Positions 9,573 to 18,119 are shown, counted from the stretch's first letter. The stretch: DNA of 64,000 nucleotides from Vreelandella sp031769195 (GCF_031769195.1 NZ_JAVHNP010000003.1:124001-188000); one strand, 5' to 3'. A program made the numbers and translations. Notes: generated from the sequence alone by a model not told the origin.

Positions 9573-10262
9573 CTATTCCAGCTCGGCGAGTAGCTGTCGT
9601 ATTTCTCCACGACGCCCGCTATCTGCTAATTCACGGCCCTCCCTGGGCGGTGCTAACAACGCACTTTCCAACGCTTGGCGGGCCTCGGCATCACGGCCTT
9701 GTTCATGTAAATAGTCGCCCCAGAAATAGAGACTGTCGATCCCTTCGGGGTTAATCGCAAGCGCTCTTTGCAAATGCCATTCGGCTTTATCTTCATCGCC
9801 AAAGCCAATGGGCCAGCTAGGCACCTGATAGTAGAGGGCTCCTAAACTTGTATAGGCGGACCCCTCCAGTGCCAGCGGGTTGAGTTCTAAAGCGGTTTCA
9901 AACTCTTGTTTGGCTGCTTTCACTAGCCCCAGCGCTCCTAGCCCGCCGTTCACCCCGGCCTCGGTTGAGCGGATGATACCGGCCCAAATATGCAGTTCAG
10001 CAGCCTCCGGGTAGCGCTCCACCAACTGCTCGGCGTGGTCTCCTAACTGGGTGAAGGCAGGGCCTTGCTGTTCCTGGGGCAGGGAGTACTTAATGTCTGC
10101 CCAGCGCTGCTGCAACTCAGCCAGCGATGCCGCCACCGCGTCGCTGTCACCTTCGCTTGCCATGCCTGGCAGGCTGAATAGCCCCATCACACTAGTCAGT
10201 AGGGCGGTACGCAGCACATGAGAGGAGCGACCTTTAGTCATATTTTTAAGCGCGCTTTTCAT
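9573..10262 (-). CDS. Periplasmic TPR-repeat protein
   Basis: A 229-residue protein with a basic N-terminus and a hydrophobic signal sequence that probably is cleaved after PGMAS (about residue 35). The mature part is alpha-helical with tetratricopeptide-like repeats: EFETALELNPLALEGSAYTSLGALYY, WHLQRALAINPEGIDSLYFWGDYL and ARQALESALL. TPR proteins act as binding scaffolds. It overlaps the SDR stop by 4 bp (ATGA) and precedes the response regulator by 29 bp, so it belongs to the same transcript. A scaffold or sensor-accessory role in the periplasm is inference. Confidence 0.75.
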   Translation of the reverse strand: MKSALKNMTKGRSSHVLRTALLTSVMGLFSLPGMASEGDSDAVAASLAELQQRWADIKYSLPQEQQGPAFTQLGDHAEQLVERYPEAAELHIWAGIIRSTEAGVNGGLGALGLVKAAKQEFETALELNPLALEGSAYTSLGALYYQVPSWPIGFGDEDKAEWHLQRALAINPEGIDSLYFWGDYLHEQGRDAEARQALESALLAPPREGRELADSGRRGEIRQLLAELE

Positions 10263-11086
10263 GATGTTGACTCCTTGGTAGCCACAAATCGACGAATAAT
10301 CGGTAACTGGCGCAACAGCGCCCTATCTACCGCACCGGGCCAGAGGGTGTTAAGACGTGTGAAAAAGCGTTCAGGCAGGCCAATCTGCAGCTCCTCACGC
10401 TGGTGTTCCACAGCGTTGATAATGGCCAGCGCTACGGCGTGGGGAGAGTCGACCGTATTACCCAGCGCGACGTTGAGCGCATCAGTTTGCGGTGAGTTCA
10501 TGGCTGTGCGTGTGGCGCGAGGGGCGATATACATTACTCGCACTCGGGTATCGGCCAGCTCACGCCGCAGTGCTTCGCTAAAGCCTCGCAGGGCAAACTT
10601 GGTGGCACAGTAGGTCACCTGGCCTGGATACCCCAACTGACCAAAGGTCGAGCCGATGGTGATAATGGTTGCCTGAGGACAAGCCATCAGTTGGGGCAGC
10701 AGGGCACGGGTCAGTTGCAGCGTCGCGGTGAGATTAATCGCCACTAGCTGTTCGATATCGCTATCGCTTGAGGCATCGAAAAACCCCTGTTGATTGCTGC
10801 CTGCTGCATTGATCAGCATGGTGCATGCCGATAAGTGGGCAGCGCTGATCAGACGGTGGCGATCTTCGGCGCGGGTGAGATCCGCGCCAACGGCGGTTAT
10901 TTGTGCAGGAAAACGGTTGACCAGGGTCGCCAGCACCTCCGGTTTTCGCCCACTGATTAATAGGTGAGCACCGCGCTGGGCCAGTGCTTCAGCAAGGGCA
11001 TAGCCAATCCCGCCGCTTGCCCCAGTAATGAGCACCCTTTGGCCTGCCCATCCGCCAGGCAGTCCTTGCTTGTTAGGCCAGCGCAT
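10259..11086 (-). CDS. Short-chain dehydrogenase/reductase of the hemolysin-ligase operon
   Basis: A 275-residue classical SDR. The cofactor motif TGASGGIG lies at 21-28, NAAG at 93-96, and the catalytic Ser146, Tyr159 and Lys163 are present, so it should be an active NAD(P)-dependent oxidoreductase. The start at 11086 has GGAGG 9 bp upstream and overlaps the stop of the diiron oxidase gene by 14 bp; a longer frame upstream has no ribosome site. The operon context suggests it reduces or oxidises an intermediate made by the AMP ligase and the diiron enzyme. The substrate is not known. Confidence 0.87.
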   Translation of the reverse strand: MRWPNKQGLPGGWAGQRVLITGASGGIGYALAEALAQRGAHLLISGRKPEVLATLVNRFPAQITAVGADLTRAEDRHRLISAAHLSACTMLINAAGSNQQGFFDASSDSDIEQLVAINLTATLQLTRALLPQLMACPQATIITIGSTFGQLGYPGQVTYCATKFALRGFSEALRRELADTRVRVMYIAPRATRTAMNSPQTDALNVALGNTVDSPHAVALAIINAVEHQREELQIGLPERFFTRLNTLWPGAVDRALLRQLPIIRRFVATKESTS

Positions 11087-11765
11087 AGCTAAGTTCCTCC
11101 ACCGCGCTGCGCCCTGCGCAGCGCGCTTCAATCCCCCTGAACATGGCACCGTATAAGCGGTAGAACATGTTGGCGCTATCAATAACGACCGCTAGGTCGT
11201 CTTCACTTAGCTGATTGATTTGCGATTCAAAGAAGGCCAGATGGCCAATGTCCAAGCTGCCGTGAGAGGTGAGATAGCGCACGGCACTATTGGGTAATGA
11301 AAGGCTGGCCTGAAGCCGCTCAGCGGCCTGAGTGGCCAGTGCTGTGCTGGTGCCTTCTAACACCTGAACCATGCCAAAAAAGGCCACCGGATTACCGTGT
11401 TCGACCGTGTCACGAATCCAGGCCACCATTAAACGTGTCGCGGGGTCCGGTATCGCAGCCGCTGCTGCGTCGGCATCGCCACCGGCGATACGAATATCGT
11501 CCAGGATCCATTTTTCGTGGCCATGCTCCTCTTCGATATACTCCACCAGCGCGGTGCGTAACCAGTCGAGCCGGTCGGGAAGCCGTGCGCCACAGGTCAT
11601 CATTAGCGGCACTGTAAAGCGGACATGGTGGTACGCTTGGCCAAGAAACGCGAGGTACTCCTCCAGCGTGACGTTGCCCGCCAGGGCACGGTTAACGATG
11701 GGTGTCGTCAGTAGCCAGGTGCGTGCTTCTTGGGTTGCGTCTTGCAGCTGTTGGTAAGCGGTCAT
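11073..11765 (-). CDS. Haem-oxygenase-like diiron oxidase (TenA-fold iron-containing redox enzyme)
   Basis: A 230-residue all-helical protein of the TenA/haem-oxygenase-like fold. A full set of likely iron ligands is visible: ExxH at Glu80-His83, Glu137 in VLEGTS, and HxxxDxxH at His168-Asp172-His175. This pattern marks non-haem diiron oxidases such as UndA, BesC and the SznF core rather than the thiaminase TenA. The start at 11765 overlaps the ligase stop by ATGA. The protein probably oxidises or cleaves an acyl or amino acid substrate; whether it acts on the ligase product is inference. Automatic annotation may call it a TenA-family transcriptional regulator, which the metal ligands argue against. 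Confidence 0.82.
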   Translation of the reverse strand: MTAYQQLQDATQEARTWLLTTPIVNRALAGNVTLEEYLAFLGQAYHHVRFTVPLMMTCGARLPDRLDWLRTALVEYIEEEHGHEKWILDDIRIAGGDADAAAAAIPDPATRLMVAWIRDTVEHGNPVAFFGMVQVLEGTSTALATQAAERLQASLSLPNSAVRYLTSHGSLDIGHLAFFESQINQLSEDDLAVVIDSANMFYRLYGAMFRGIEARCAGRSAVEELSYALA

Positions 11766-13222
11766 GGTGTCACTCCTTCTTGGCGCGGGTTTGTCGTACG
11801 TTGCAGCCAACTGCCGTAGGCTGTTAGCAGCGTGTCGCGACGCAGGCGGCCGTTGGCCGTCAGCTGTTGGTTGAGAGGGGTAAAGGGTGTTGCACGCTGC
11901 CACTCATGCACGCGGGCATAGTCAGGTAGCGTTTGATTCACGGCGTTGATTGCCGCATCAATTTGGGTATCCGTGACCAGCGCCGAGGCAGGAACAATCA
12001 GCGCCCGGTTAGTGGGCAGGGCTTCTCCATACACCATGGCCTGGGCAATCACGGGCTGTGTGCAGAGTTCGCCTTCTACCCACTGTGGGTTCACGTTGCG
12101 GCCATATGCCGTGATAAAGACTTCCCGCTGGCGGCCAAGCAGATGGATAGCCTCGCCGTCCCACTGGCCGATATCGCCTGTGGAGTGCCAGCCGTTGCAG
12201 CGTGGCTCGCCTAGATAGCCCAGCATGACAGCACCGCCAACGTGTAACTGACCGGCTTGATCAATCTGCACATGGGCGTGGGGCAACGGACGACCCACGC
12301 CACAGTGAGCGTCGCCTGGACGGTTCAAGCACACCACCGACGAGCACTCGGATAAGCCATAGCCCTCATAGATAGGCCAGCGACCATGCTGTGCGTGGGC
12401 TAATAGAGTCCTTGCTACCGGCGCGCCGCCGACGGCCACAAAACGCAAACTGCTGGGAGCGGTTGGCGCATGATTTACCAGGGCTTGCAGCAGTTGGGGC
12501 ACTAAAATCATGCTGTGGGGCTGATGGCGCGCGATGGCATCAAGAGCGCGGGTGGCGTTGAAGCCGCTGGCGCCCTGCCAGCCAAGCGTGAGCAAACTAG
12601 GCAGCACGCTACAGGCACCGAGCCAAAGAGGAAGATATAGCCCGCCGATGTTCTCCAGCAGCGTAGAGAGCGGCAGCATGGCGAGATGCCGGCGTATGCC
12701 CAGCGGTTCAACAATGCTGGCAAGACTTTCCGTCACGGCGAGCAACGCCGTATTATCCAGACAGACGCCTTTAGGGGTGCCGCTGGTGCCGGAGGTAAAG
12801 GTAATACGCGTGGTGCCGGTATGTAGCGCAGGCGAATGTTCGATAACGCGCTGGGTGATGGCAGCATCATGGGTAGGGTGAAAGCCATAGGCTTCACCGC
12901 CATGGCCAATCCAGCTATCAATTCCGGCTTGCTGAACGATGTGGCGGCGCTGCTGGTCGCTGAAAAAGTCAGGAATAGGCACCGCCACCCGGGCTTCCAT
13001 CATCAGCGCTAGATCCCACAGCGCCCACTCCAGCCCGTTATCTAACACCACCGCAACGCGCTGTGCCCCAGCCTTGGAAAGGCGCTGGCGCCGTTGGGTG
13101 ATATGCGCTAACAGTTCAGCATAGGTAAGGGAGTGGCTACCATCGGTGAGCGCGACTTGCTGGTCGGCTCGCATGGCATAGCGTTCGATGCGCGCTAACA
13201 AGGCATTAGGCTGAGCGTGCAT
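11762..13222 (-). CDS. AMP-forming acyl/aryl ligase
   Basis: A 486-residue member of the ANL superfamily that should activate a carboxylic acid as the acyl-adenylate. The P-loop TFTSGTSGTPKG is at 141-152 and the A5 motif YEGYGLSE at 285-292, and the Asp of STGDIG is present. The C-terminal motif where a catalytic lysine is usual reads TANGRLRRD, so that residue may be arginine. GAGG lies 6 bp before the ATG at 13222; this start overlaps the upstream gene by 17 bp. It is shorter than typical long-chain acyl-CoA synthetases. Substrate unknown; the link to a GNAT-like partner suggests transfer of the activated acyl group. Confidence 0.85.
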   Translation of the reverse strand: MHAQPNALLARIERYAMRADQQVALTDGSHSLTYAELLAHITQRRQRLSKAGAQRVAVVLDNGLEWALWDLALMMEARVAVPIPDFFSDQQRRHIVQQAGIDSWIGHGGEAYGFHPTHDAAITQRVIEHSPALHTGTTRITFTSGTSGTPKGVCLDNTALLAVTESLASIVEPLGIRRHLAMLPLSTLLENIGGLYLPLWLGACSVLPSLLTLGWQGASGFNATRALDAIARHQPHSMILVPQLLQALVNHAPTAPSSLRFVAVGGAPVARTLLAHAQHGRWPIYEGYGLSECSSVVCLNRPGDAHCGVGRPLPHAHVQIDQAGQLHVGGAVMLGYLGEPRCNGWHSTGDIGQWDGEAIHLLGRQREVFITAYGRNVNPQWVEGELCTQPVIAQAMVYGEALPTNRALIVPASALVTDTQIDAAINAVNQTLPDYARVHEWQRATPFTPLNQQLTANGRLRRDTLLTAYGSWLQRTTNPRQEGVTP

Positions 13223-13835
13223 GGGGCACCTCTTCACTTAATACGCGAGTAGCTTGTGTCTGTAGAGTGCGCATGGCCGTGCGCAAATCGCCCGTCATCA
13301 CCCATGGACGATGGTCGTAATAACGCCCCCAGAGGTGTGATTCATCCCCCAAGCGTGTAGGGTCGGCTGGCATGATGGGTTGCGGCTCAAGCCCTAAACG
13401 GCGCAGGCCATTAGCGACTTCCGGGGTGGCGGTAAATAGCAGCCAAGCAATACCTTCAGCTGCCAGTTGATGCGCTAAATAAATAAATAGCAGGCGCTGC
13501 AAGCCAGGACGTAGGCTGGCTAAGTTGCCAATTTCAGCGATATCGTGGCGGTTAAGGGATTGGTGAAAGCGCCCATTAATGAGCTGTTCGGCAGGGGTAT
13601 CTAAGTAGCGCTCCAAAAAGAGCGGCTCACTACTCGCGACCCTAACGCCAACTGCGGCGATCGGTTGTTCGGCATGCCAAAGGCCAAACAAGCGCGGTAA
13701 AAAGTGTTGAATGGTGGCACTGTGCTGGTGAGCAAAGCGTGCTTGTATCAACTGCTGTAGCAGCGTTTTTTCGTGCCAACTGAGGGCTTCTTGCCAGTGC
13801 AACGATAAAGCGGGAAGCGCATGTAGATGAGTCAT
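13206..13835 (-). CDS. Thermostable hemolysin (delta-VPH) family protein
   Basis: A 209-residue protein that I recognise as T_hemolysin family, first named from the Vibrio parahaemolyticus delta-VPH. The visible signature is FLERYLDTPAEQLI followed by EIGNLASLRPGLQRLLFIYLA. The family belongs to the acetyltransferase/autoinducer-synthase fold group, so an acyl-transfer role is as plausible as haemolysis. No signal peptide is seen. The start at 13835 has GGAG 8 bp upstream; a GTG at 13874 lacks any ribosome site. It is the first gene of the seven-gene operon and a PmrA-box-like site lies 44 bp upstream. Confidence 0.8.
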   Translation of the reverse strand: MTHLHALPALSLHWQEALSWHEKTLLQQLIQARFAHQHSATIQHFLPRLFGLWHAEQPIAAVGVRVASSEPLFLERYLDTPAEQLINGRFHQSLNRHDIAEIGNLASLRPGLQRLLFIYLAHQLAAEGIAWLLFTATPEVANGLRRLGLEPQPIMPADPTRLGDESHLWGRYYDHRPWVMTGDLRTAMRTLQTQATRVLSEEVPHARSA

Positions 13836-13878
13836 CGGGCGAACTCCATCGTGTTTCCCGATACTCTCGTCCACATTA

Positions 13879-13895
13879 CTTAACGAAAACTTAAG
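13879..13895 (-). promoter_or_regulatory. PmrA/QseB-box-like direct repeat at the hemolysin-ligase operon
   Basis: CTTAAC-N5-CTTAAG on the plus strand (CTTAAG-N5-GTTAAG on the minus strand) matches the PmrA box layout YTTAAK-N5-YTTAAK closely. It lies 44 bp upstream of the first gene of the operon and in the divergent region shared with the GNAT gene. Binding by the operon-encoded response regulator is inferred. Confidence 0.5.
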
Positions 13896-14000
13896 CTATT
13901 AAAAAAAACCTTATTATCCCTTAGTAGGGTGTATTACACGCTGAGTCACTTTGTGAAAAGTCACCCTATTATGGGCCACAACCGAATAAGCCAGTATCAC

Positions 14001-14906
14001 ATGACCCATGACCACACGACTCATTATCAGCTTGCGCCTTGCCCTACTGCTCGTCGTCGTGAAGCGTTGCTGCACTTGGCAGCGGTACACGACCCAGCCC
14101 AGCAGCCCGCTCTACAGCAGGCTCTGACGGCCACGAAAGCGCTTCCGGACACCGTTTGGCAGGGTCTTTGGCTAGCGACACACGGCGATCATATTGAAGC
14201 AGCGGCCTGGGTTCAGCCGTTGGCAAATCAAACGGCTCAGCTGTGGCTGCCTAGGCAACTGAATACCGCCGCCTATTCACTGTTAGAGAGTTTGCAGGGT
14301 TGGGTACGCGAGCAGCCCATCGCCCTGTGTCATGTGTCGTTGCCCACATATCTCACGGCGTGGGAAAAACCGCTAACGGCCAGTGGTATGCGCGTACTGG
14401 CTACGCTGGCGCACTTAGTATGGCCCTGCCAAGCAATACAGCCGCCTCAAGCATCGTTCATACTGCTCCCGTTGCAAGCGCTCACGCAGGCTGAACAGTT
14501 GGCACTGCTTGCCCGTGTTGGCGAAGGCTCCCTGGATTGCCCAGCGCTTCGCGAGGCGCTTCCAGTGGAAACGCTATTAGCGGGCTTTCACGCCCAGGCC
14601 GCCTGCGATATTTCGTCAACGCCTAGCCACTGGTTTCGGTTGGGCTATCAAGGCGAGAGCATAGGTGTGCTGCTGCTCGCCACACATCAGCCACGCTGGA
14701 GCCTACAGTTGATGGGGCTTGTGCCTGAGTGGCGTGGGAAGGGCATTGGGCGAGCCATTATTCAATACGCTCAGGCATTAGCCGCCCAAGCGGGAGCACT
14801 TAGCTTAAGCTTGACGGTAGATGGTCAGAATACGCCTGCTCAGCGTGTGTATGCTCAAGCCGGGCTGGTAGAAGAGGGGCGAGAGGTTCTACTGGCCTGG
14901 TGCTAA
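14001..14906 (+). CDS. GNAT-family acetyltransferase
   Basis: A protein of about 301 residues with a clear C-terminal GNAT domain: the acetyl-CoA loop is WRGKGIGRA, preceded by the strand LQLMGLVPE and followed by LSLTVDGQNTPAQRVYAQAGL. The N-terminal half is weaker and may be a second, degenerate GNAT domain. The start is uncertain: ATG at 14001 was chosen, but ATG 13971 or GTG 13929 remain possible because none has a strong ribosome site. It is divergent from the hemolysin-ligase operon and shares its 165-bp control region, so it might be co-regulated. Substrate unknown. Confidence 0.75.
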   Translation: MTHDHTTHYQLAPCPTARRREALLHLAAVHDPAQQPALQQALTATKALPDTVWQGLWLATHGDHIEAAAWVQPLANQTAQLWLPRQLNTAAYSLLESLQGWVREQPIALCHVSLPTYLTAWEKPLTASGMRVLATLAHLVWPCQAIQPPQASFILLPLQALTQAEQLALLARVGEGSLDCPALREALPVETLLAGFHAQAACDISSTPSHWFRLGYQGESIGVLLLATHQPRWSLQLMGLVPEWRGKGIGRAIIQYAQALAAQAGALSLSLTVDGQNTPAQRVYAQAGLVEEGREVLLAWC

Positions 14907-15100
14907 TGGCAGAAAGGTAAGCGAAGGATGCGTTTTAAACACGGCCTAGGTTGAATTGCCGCGCTTAGTAGCATTTTCTTACTCTTTACGTTCTCGGTAT
15001 ACTAACTCTATATGCACGTCTAGGCGTCTCAGTGGCCGAAGTGGTGAGCGCACAGGGGTTAAGCACAACGTTTTATGACAAAACTTAAGAGGTGGTGAGA

Positions 15101-15928
15101 GTGAAATCTAAGCTGATCATGAGCGGGCTGGCGGCCCTTGGCGTCATGGCAGGCACATCCGGTGCTTATGCCCAAGATGCTGAACGTGACGCAATCGCTG
15201 AGCGCCTAGCGCCGGTGGGACAACTCTGCCTTCAAGGCCAAGACTGTGGTACGGCCGCAGCACCAGCCGCGGCCAGCAGTGGCGGTGGTGGTGAAATTGA
15301 CGGTGCCGGTATTTACAACAACGTCTGTATGGCGTGCCACGAAACGGGTGCCGCTGGAGCACCAGTGCGCGGTGACGAAGCGGCCTGGGCTGAGCGTACT
15401 GAGCAAGGTTTTGCCACGCTGCTAGACCACGCCATTAATGGTATTGGCGCAATGCCTGCCCGTGGCGGTAACCCCAACCTCTCTGATGAAGAGATGGAAG
15501 CCGCTGTTGCTCACTTGGTCTCTCCCGTGATGGAAGTCCCTGAACTGGGTGGTGGCGAAGAAGCCGCAGCAGAAGCAACCGACGAAGGCGCGAGCGAAGA
15601 CATGGCCGCTAACGAAGCAGCCACTGAAGCGCCCGCTGAGGAAGCCTCCGCCGCCAGTGATGCCGAAGCAGCCGGTGGTGATAGCGGCTTAGACGGTGAA
15701 GCACTCTACGCCAGCATTGGCTGTGCCGCGTGCCACGCCGCTGGTGTGGCGGGTGCGCCCGCCATCGGTGATGCAGAAGCTTGGGGCCCGCGCATTGAAC
15801 AGGGCACCGATGCACTCTACCAAAGTGTCTTTAACGGTAAAGGCGTTATGCCGCCCCGCGGTGGTAGCAGCGCTTCCGATGAAGAGATTATGGCTGTCGT
15901 AGACTACATGGTCTCGCAAGTACAGTAA
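15101..15928 (+). CDS. Secreted di-haem cytochrome c (cytochrome c5 type)
   Basis: A periplasmic electron carrier with two fused class I cytochrome c domains. A signal peptide spans about residues 1-24 (cleavage after AYA). Haem sites are C76-M-A-C-H80 and C208-A-A-C-H212; each domain has a later methionine ligand candidate (GAMPARGG and GVMPPRGG). The domains are joined by an acidic Ala/Glu-rich linker of about 45 residues. The GTG at 15101 has GAGG 8 bp upstream, favoured over the GTG at 15092. It is a single-gene unit with a strong terminator. The domains resemble cytochrome c5 of the respiratory chain. Confidence 0.88.
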   Translation: MKSKLIMSGLAALGVMAGTSGAYAQDAERDAIAERLAPVGQLCLQGQDCGTAAAPAAASSGGGGEIDGAGIYNNVCMACHETGAAGAPVRGDEAAWAERTEQGFATLLDHAINGIGAMPARGGNPNLSDEEMEAAVAHLVSPVMEVPELGGGEEAAAEATDEGASEDMAANEAATEAPAEEASAASDAEAAGGDSGLDGEALYASIGCAACHAAGVAGAPAIGDAEAWGPRIEQGTDALYQSVFNGKGVMPPRGGSSASDEEIMAVVDYMVSQVQ

Positions 15929-15934
15929 GTGGCC

Positions 15935-15960
15935 GCCTTACCCTATTGATGGGGTAAGGC
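15935..15960 (+). terminator. First hairpin after the cytochrome gene
   Basis: A 9-bp stem GCCTTACCC / GGGTAAGGC with an 8-base loop lies right after the stop codon but has no T-run. It precedes the stronger terminator hairpin by about 16 bp. Confidence 0.45.
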
Positions 15961-15976
15961 CGTCGATCTCTATAAA

Positions 15977-16020
15977 ATATCCACAGGCGGGCCTTCAAAA
16001 CCCCCTGTGGATATTTTTTT
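15977..16020 (+). terminator. Intrinsic terminator of the cytochrome c gene
   Basis: A perfect 11-bp stem (ATATCCACAGG / CCTGTGGATAT) followed by a T-run at 16014-16020. It separates the cytochrome gene from the convergent rep gene. Confidence 0.88.
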
Positions 16021-16049
16021 GCGCGATACATCGCACTTGCCCAGCACGC

Positions 16050-18119
16050 TTATCCCAGCAGTGAGCGCAGCCCGGCAATTGCATCCTTACCGCGTGCCTG
16101 CTTTTTCTCCGGGTCCTCTTTATCGGCGCGGCCTTCCCACTCCAAATCATCCGCGGGCAGTTCCTCTAAAAAGCGGCTGGGTTGGCAGTCCATCAACTCG
16201 CCGTAGGCCTTGCGCTGTCGGGCCAGCGTCAGCGTTAGCGTGCGTCGGGCGCGGGTAATGCCCACGTAGGCTAAACGCCGTTCTTCTTCTACGGTACCCA
16301 TCTCGATGGCGTTGCGGTGGGGCAGTAGATCCTCTTCCAACCCCATCAAATACACGTGGGGAAACTCCAGCCCTTTGGAGGCGTGCATGGTGAGCAGCTG
16401 TACCCGGTCGGAGTCATCCTCTTCTGCCTGCTGTTCGAGAATATCCCGCAGCACCAGGCGCGAAATGGCCGCTTCCACCCCGTCGGTTTCTGTCTCGGTG
16501 GAAGCTGTCGCGTCTTCTGGGTCGCGGTTCAACGACTTCTCCAACTGGTCGATCAAAATCCACACGTTGGCCATGCGCCGCTCGGCAATAGTAGGGGCGC
16601 TAGCGTTTTGGTACAGCCACGCTTCGTAATCCATATCCCGCAGCATGTCACGAATGGCAGCAATGGCATCGCCCTGGTCCATGCGTTTGCGCACACCATC
16701 AATAAAGTGGGTAAAGCGTGATAACCGCTCCACGGCACGGGTAGGCAGCGTTTGCTCAAGCCCTAACTCATGGCAGGCGGCAAACAGCGAGATGGAGCGC
16801 TCGGTAGCATAGTTGGCGAGCTTTTCCAGCGTGCCGGGGCCAATTTCGCGGCGTGGGACATTCACGATACGCAAGAAAGCGTTGTCGTCGGCGGGATTGA
16901 TCAGCAGACGCAGGTACGCCATGGCGTCTTTGATCTCGTTGCGGGAGAAAAATGACGTGCCGCCGGAGAGCTTGTAAGGGATTTGATAGTGCTGCAGCTT
17001 CAGCTCCAGCAGCCGCGCTTGGAAGTTGCCCCGGTAGAGCACCGCAAAATCCCGCCACTCGGCTTTTTCCTTGATGCGCCGCGTCAGCATCTCGCTGGCC
17101 ACGCGCTCAGCTTCGGCCTCTTCATGTCGGTTCACGACCACGCGAATTGGCGCGCCGTCGCCCATATCCGACCACAGGGTTTTATCGTAGACGTGGGGGT
17201 TGTTGGCAATTAGCGTGTTAGCGGCACGCAGGATAGTGCCGGTGGAGCGGTAGTTCTGCTCCAGTTTGATGACTTTCAAACGGGGGAAATCTTCGCCTAA
17301 GGTGACGAGGTTTTCTGGCCGCGCGCCCCGCCACGCGTAAATCGATTGGTCGTCGTCGCCTACCACGGTAAAGGTGGCCCGTTCCGCCATCAATAGTTTT
17401 ACCAGCAGGTACTGGGAGACGTTGGTGTCTTGGTACTCATCCACCAGCATGTAGTGGATTTTGCGCCGCCAGCGGGCCAGCGCCTCAGGGTCACGCTGTA
17501 AGAGCACCACCGGCAGCAGAATCAGATCGTCGAAATCCACCGCGTTGTAGGCTTTCAGGTGGCGCACGTAGGCTTCATAGACGCGCGCGGCAAAGTGCTC
17601 GTCATCGTCGGCAGCGAACGAGAGCGCATCCCCCGGCAGCACCAGATCGTTTTTCCAGGTCGAGATTTTGGCCTGCACGGCGTTGATCTGCTCGGCATCG
17701 ACTTGGGCATCCTTGTTCATCAAATCCCGCAGCAGCGCCTTGGCATCCTCCGGGTCAAACAGCGAAAACCCCGGCTTATAGCCTAGGGTTTTCAGCTCGC
17801 CGCGAATGATATTGAGGCCCAGGTTGTGGAACGTGGAGACCGTTAGCCCGTGGCCCTCTTTGCCCTTCAGCATTTGGCCCACTCGCTCTTTCATTTCCCG
17901 GGCGGCTTTGTTGGTAAAGGTCACCGCGGCAATTTTGCGCGCGCTCATGCCGCACTCTTGGACGAGGTAGGCAATTTTAGTGGTAATAACGCTGGTTTTA
18001 CCCGACCCCGCACCTGCCAACACCAAGCAGGGGCCATCGATGTAGCGCACCGCTTCTTGCTGGCGTGGGTTGAGCCCTTTGATACGGCTAAGAATGCTCT
18101 TTGGCGGTTGGGGCGTCAT
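16050..18119 (-). CDS. rep: ATP-dependent DNA helicase Rep
   Basis: A 689-residue superfamily 1A helicase that unwinds 3'-5' and helps replication forks pass protein blocks. The Walker A motif GAGSGKT is at about 37-43, with VTFTNKAAREMKERV, the DEYQDTN Walker B box, VVGDDDQSIYAWRGA, and the C-terminal LLTMHASKGLEFPHV and RRLAYVGITRAR motifs. Continuous similarity to E. coli Rep, including SFFSRNEIKDAMAYLRLL, favours Rep over UvrD. It is transcribed divergently from trmL. Confidence 0.93.
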   Translation of the reverse strand: MTPQPPKSILSRIKGLNPRQQEAVRYIDGPCLVLAGAGSGKTSVITTKIAYLVQECGMSARKIAAVTFTNKAAREMKERVGQMLKGKEGHGLTVSTFHNLGLNIIRGELKTLGYKPGFSLFDPEDAKALLRDLMNKDAQVDAEQINAVQAKISTWKNDLVLPGDALSFAADDDEHFAARVYEAYVRHLKAYNAVDFDDLILLPVVLLQRDPEALARWRRKIHYMLVDEYQDTNVSQYLLVKLLMAERATFTVVGDDDQSIYAWRGARPENLVTLGEDFPRLKVIKLEQNYRSTGTILRAANTLIANNPHVYDKTLWSDMGDGAPIRVVVNRHEEAEAERVASEMLTRRIKEKAEWRDFAVLYRGNFQARLLELKLQHYQIPYKLSGGTSFFSRNEIKDAMAYLRLLINPADDNAFLRIVNVPRREIGPGTLEKLANYATERSISLFAACHELGLEQTLPTRAVERLSRFTHFIDGVRKRMDQGDAIAAIRDMLRDMDYEAWLYQNASAPTIAERRMANVWILIDQLEKSLNRDPEDATASTETETDGVEAAISRLVLRDILEQQAEEDDSDRVQLLTMHASKGLEFPHVYLMGLEEDLLPHRNAIEMGTVEEERRLAYVGITRARRTLTLTLARQRKAYGELMDCQPSRFLEELPADDLEWEGRADKEDPEKKQARGKDAIAGLRSLLG

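Noticed and set aside
11073..11765. Thiaminase II/TenA regulator
   Set aside because: The pattern ExxH, E, HxxxDxxH is that of diiron oxidases of this fold and no thiamine genes are nearby.
14907..15100. tRNA or small RNA before the cytochrome gene
   Set aside because: A GGCCGAAGTGG-like stretch drew attention, but no cloverleaf or terminator could be built.
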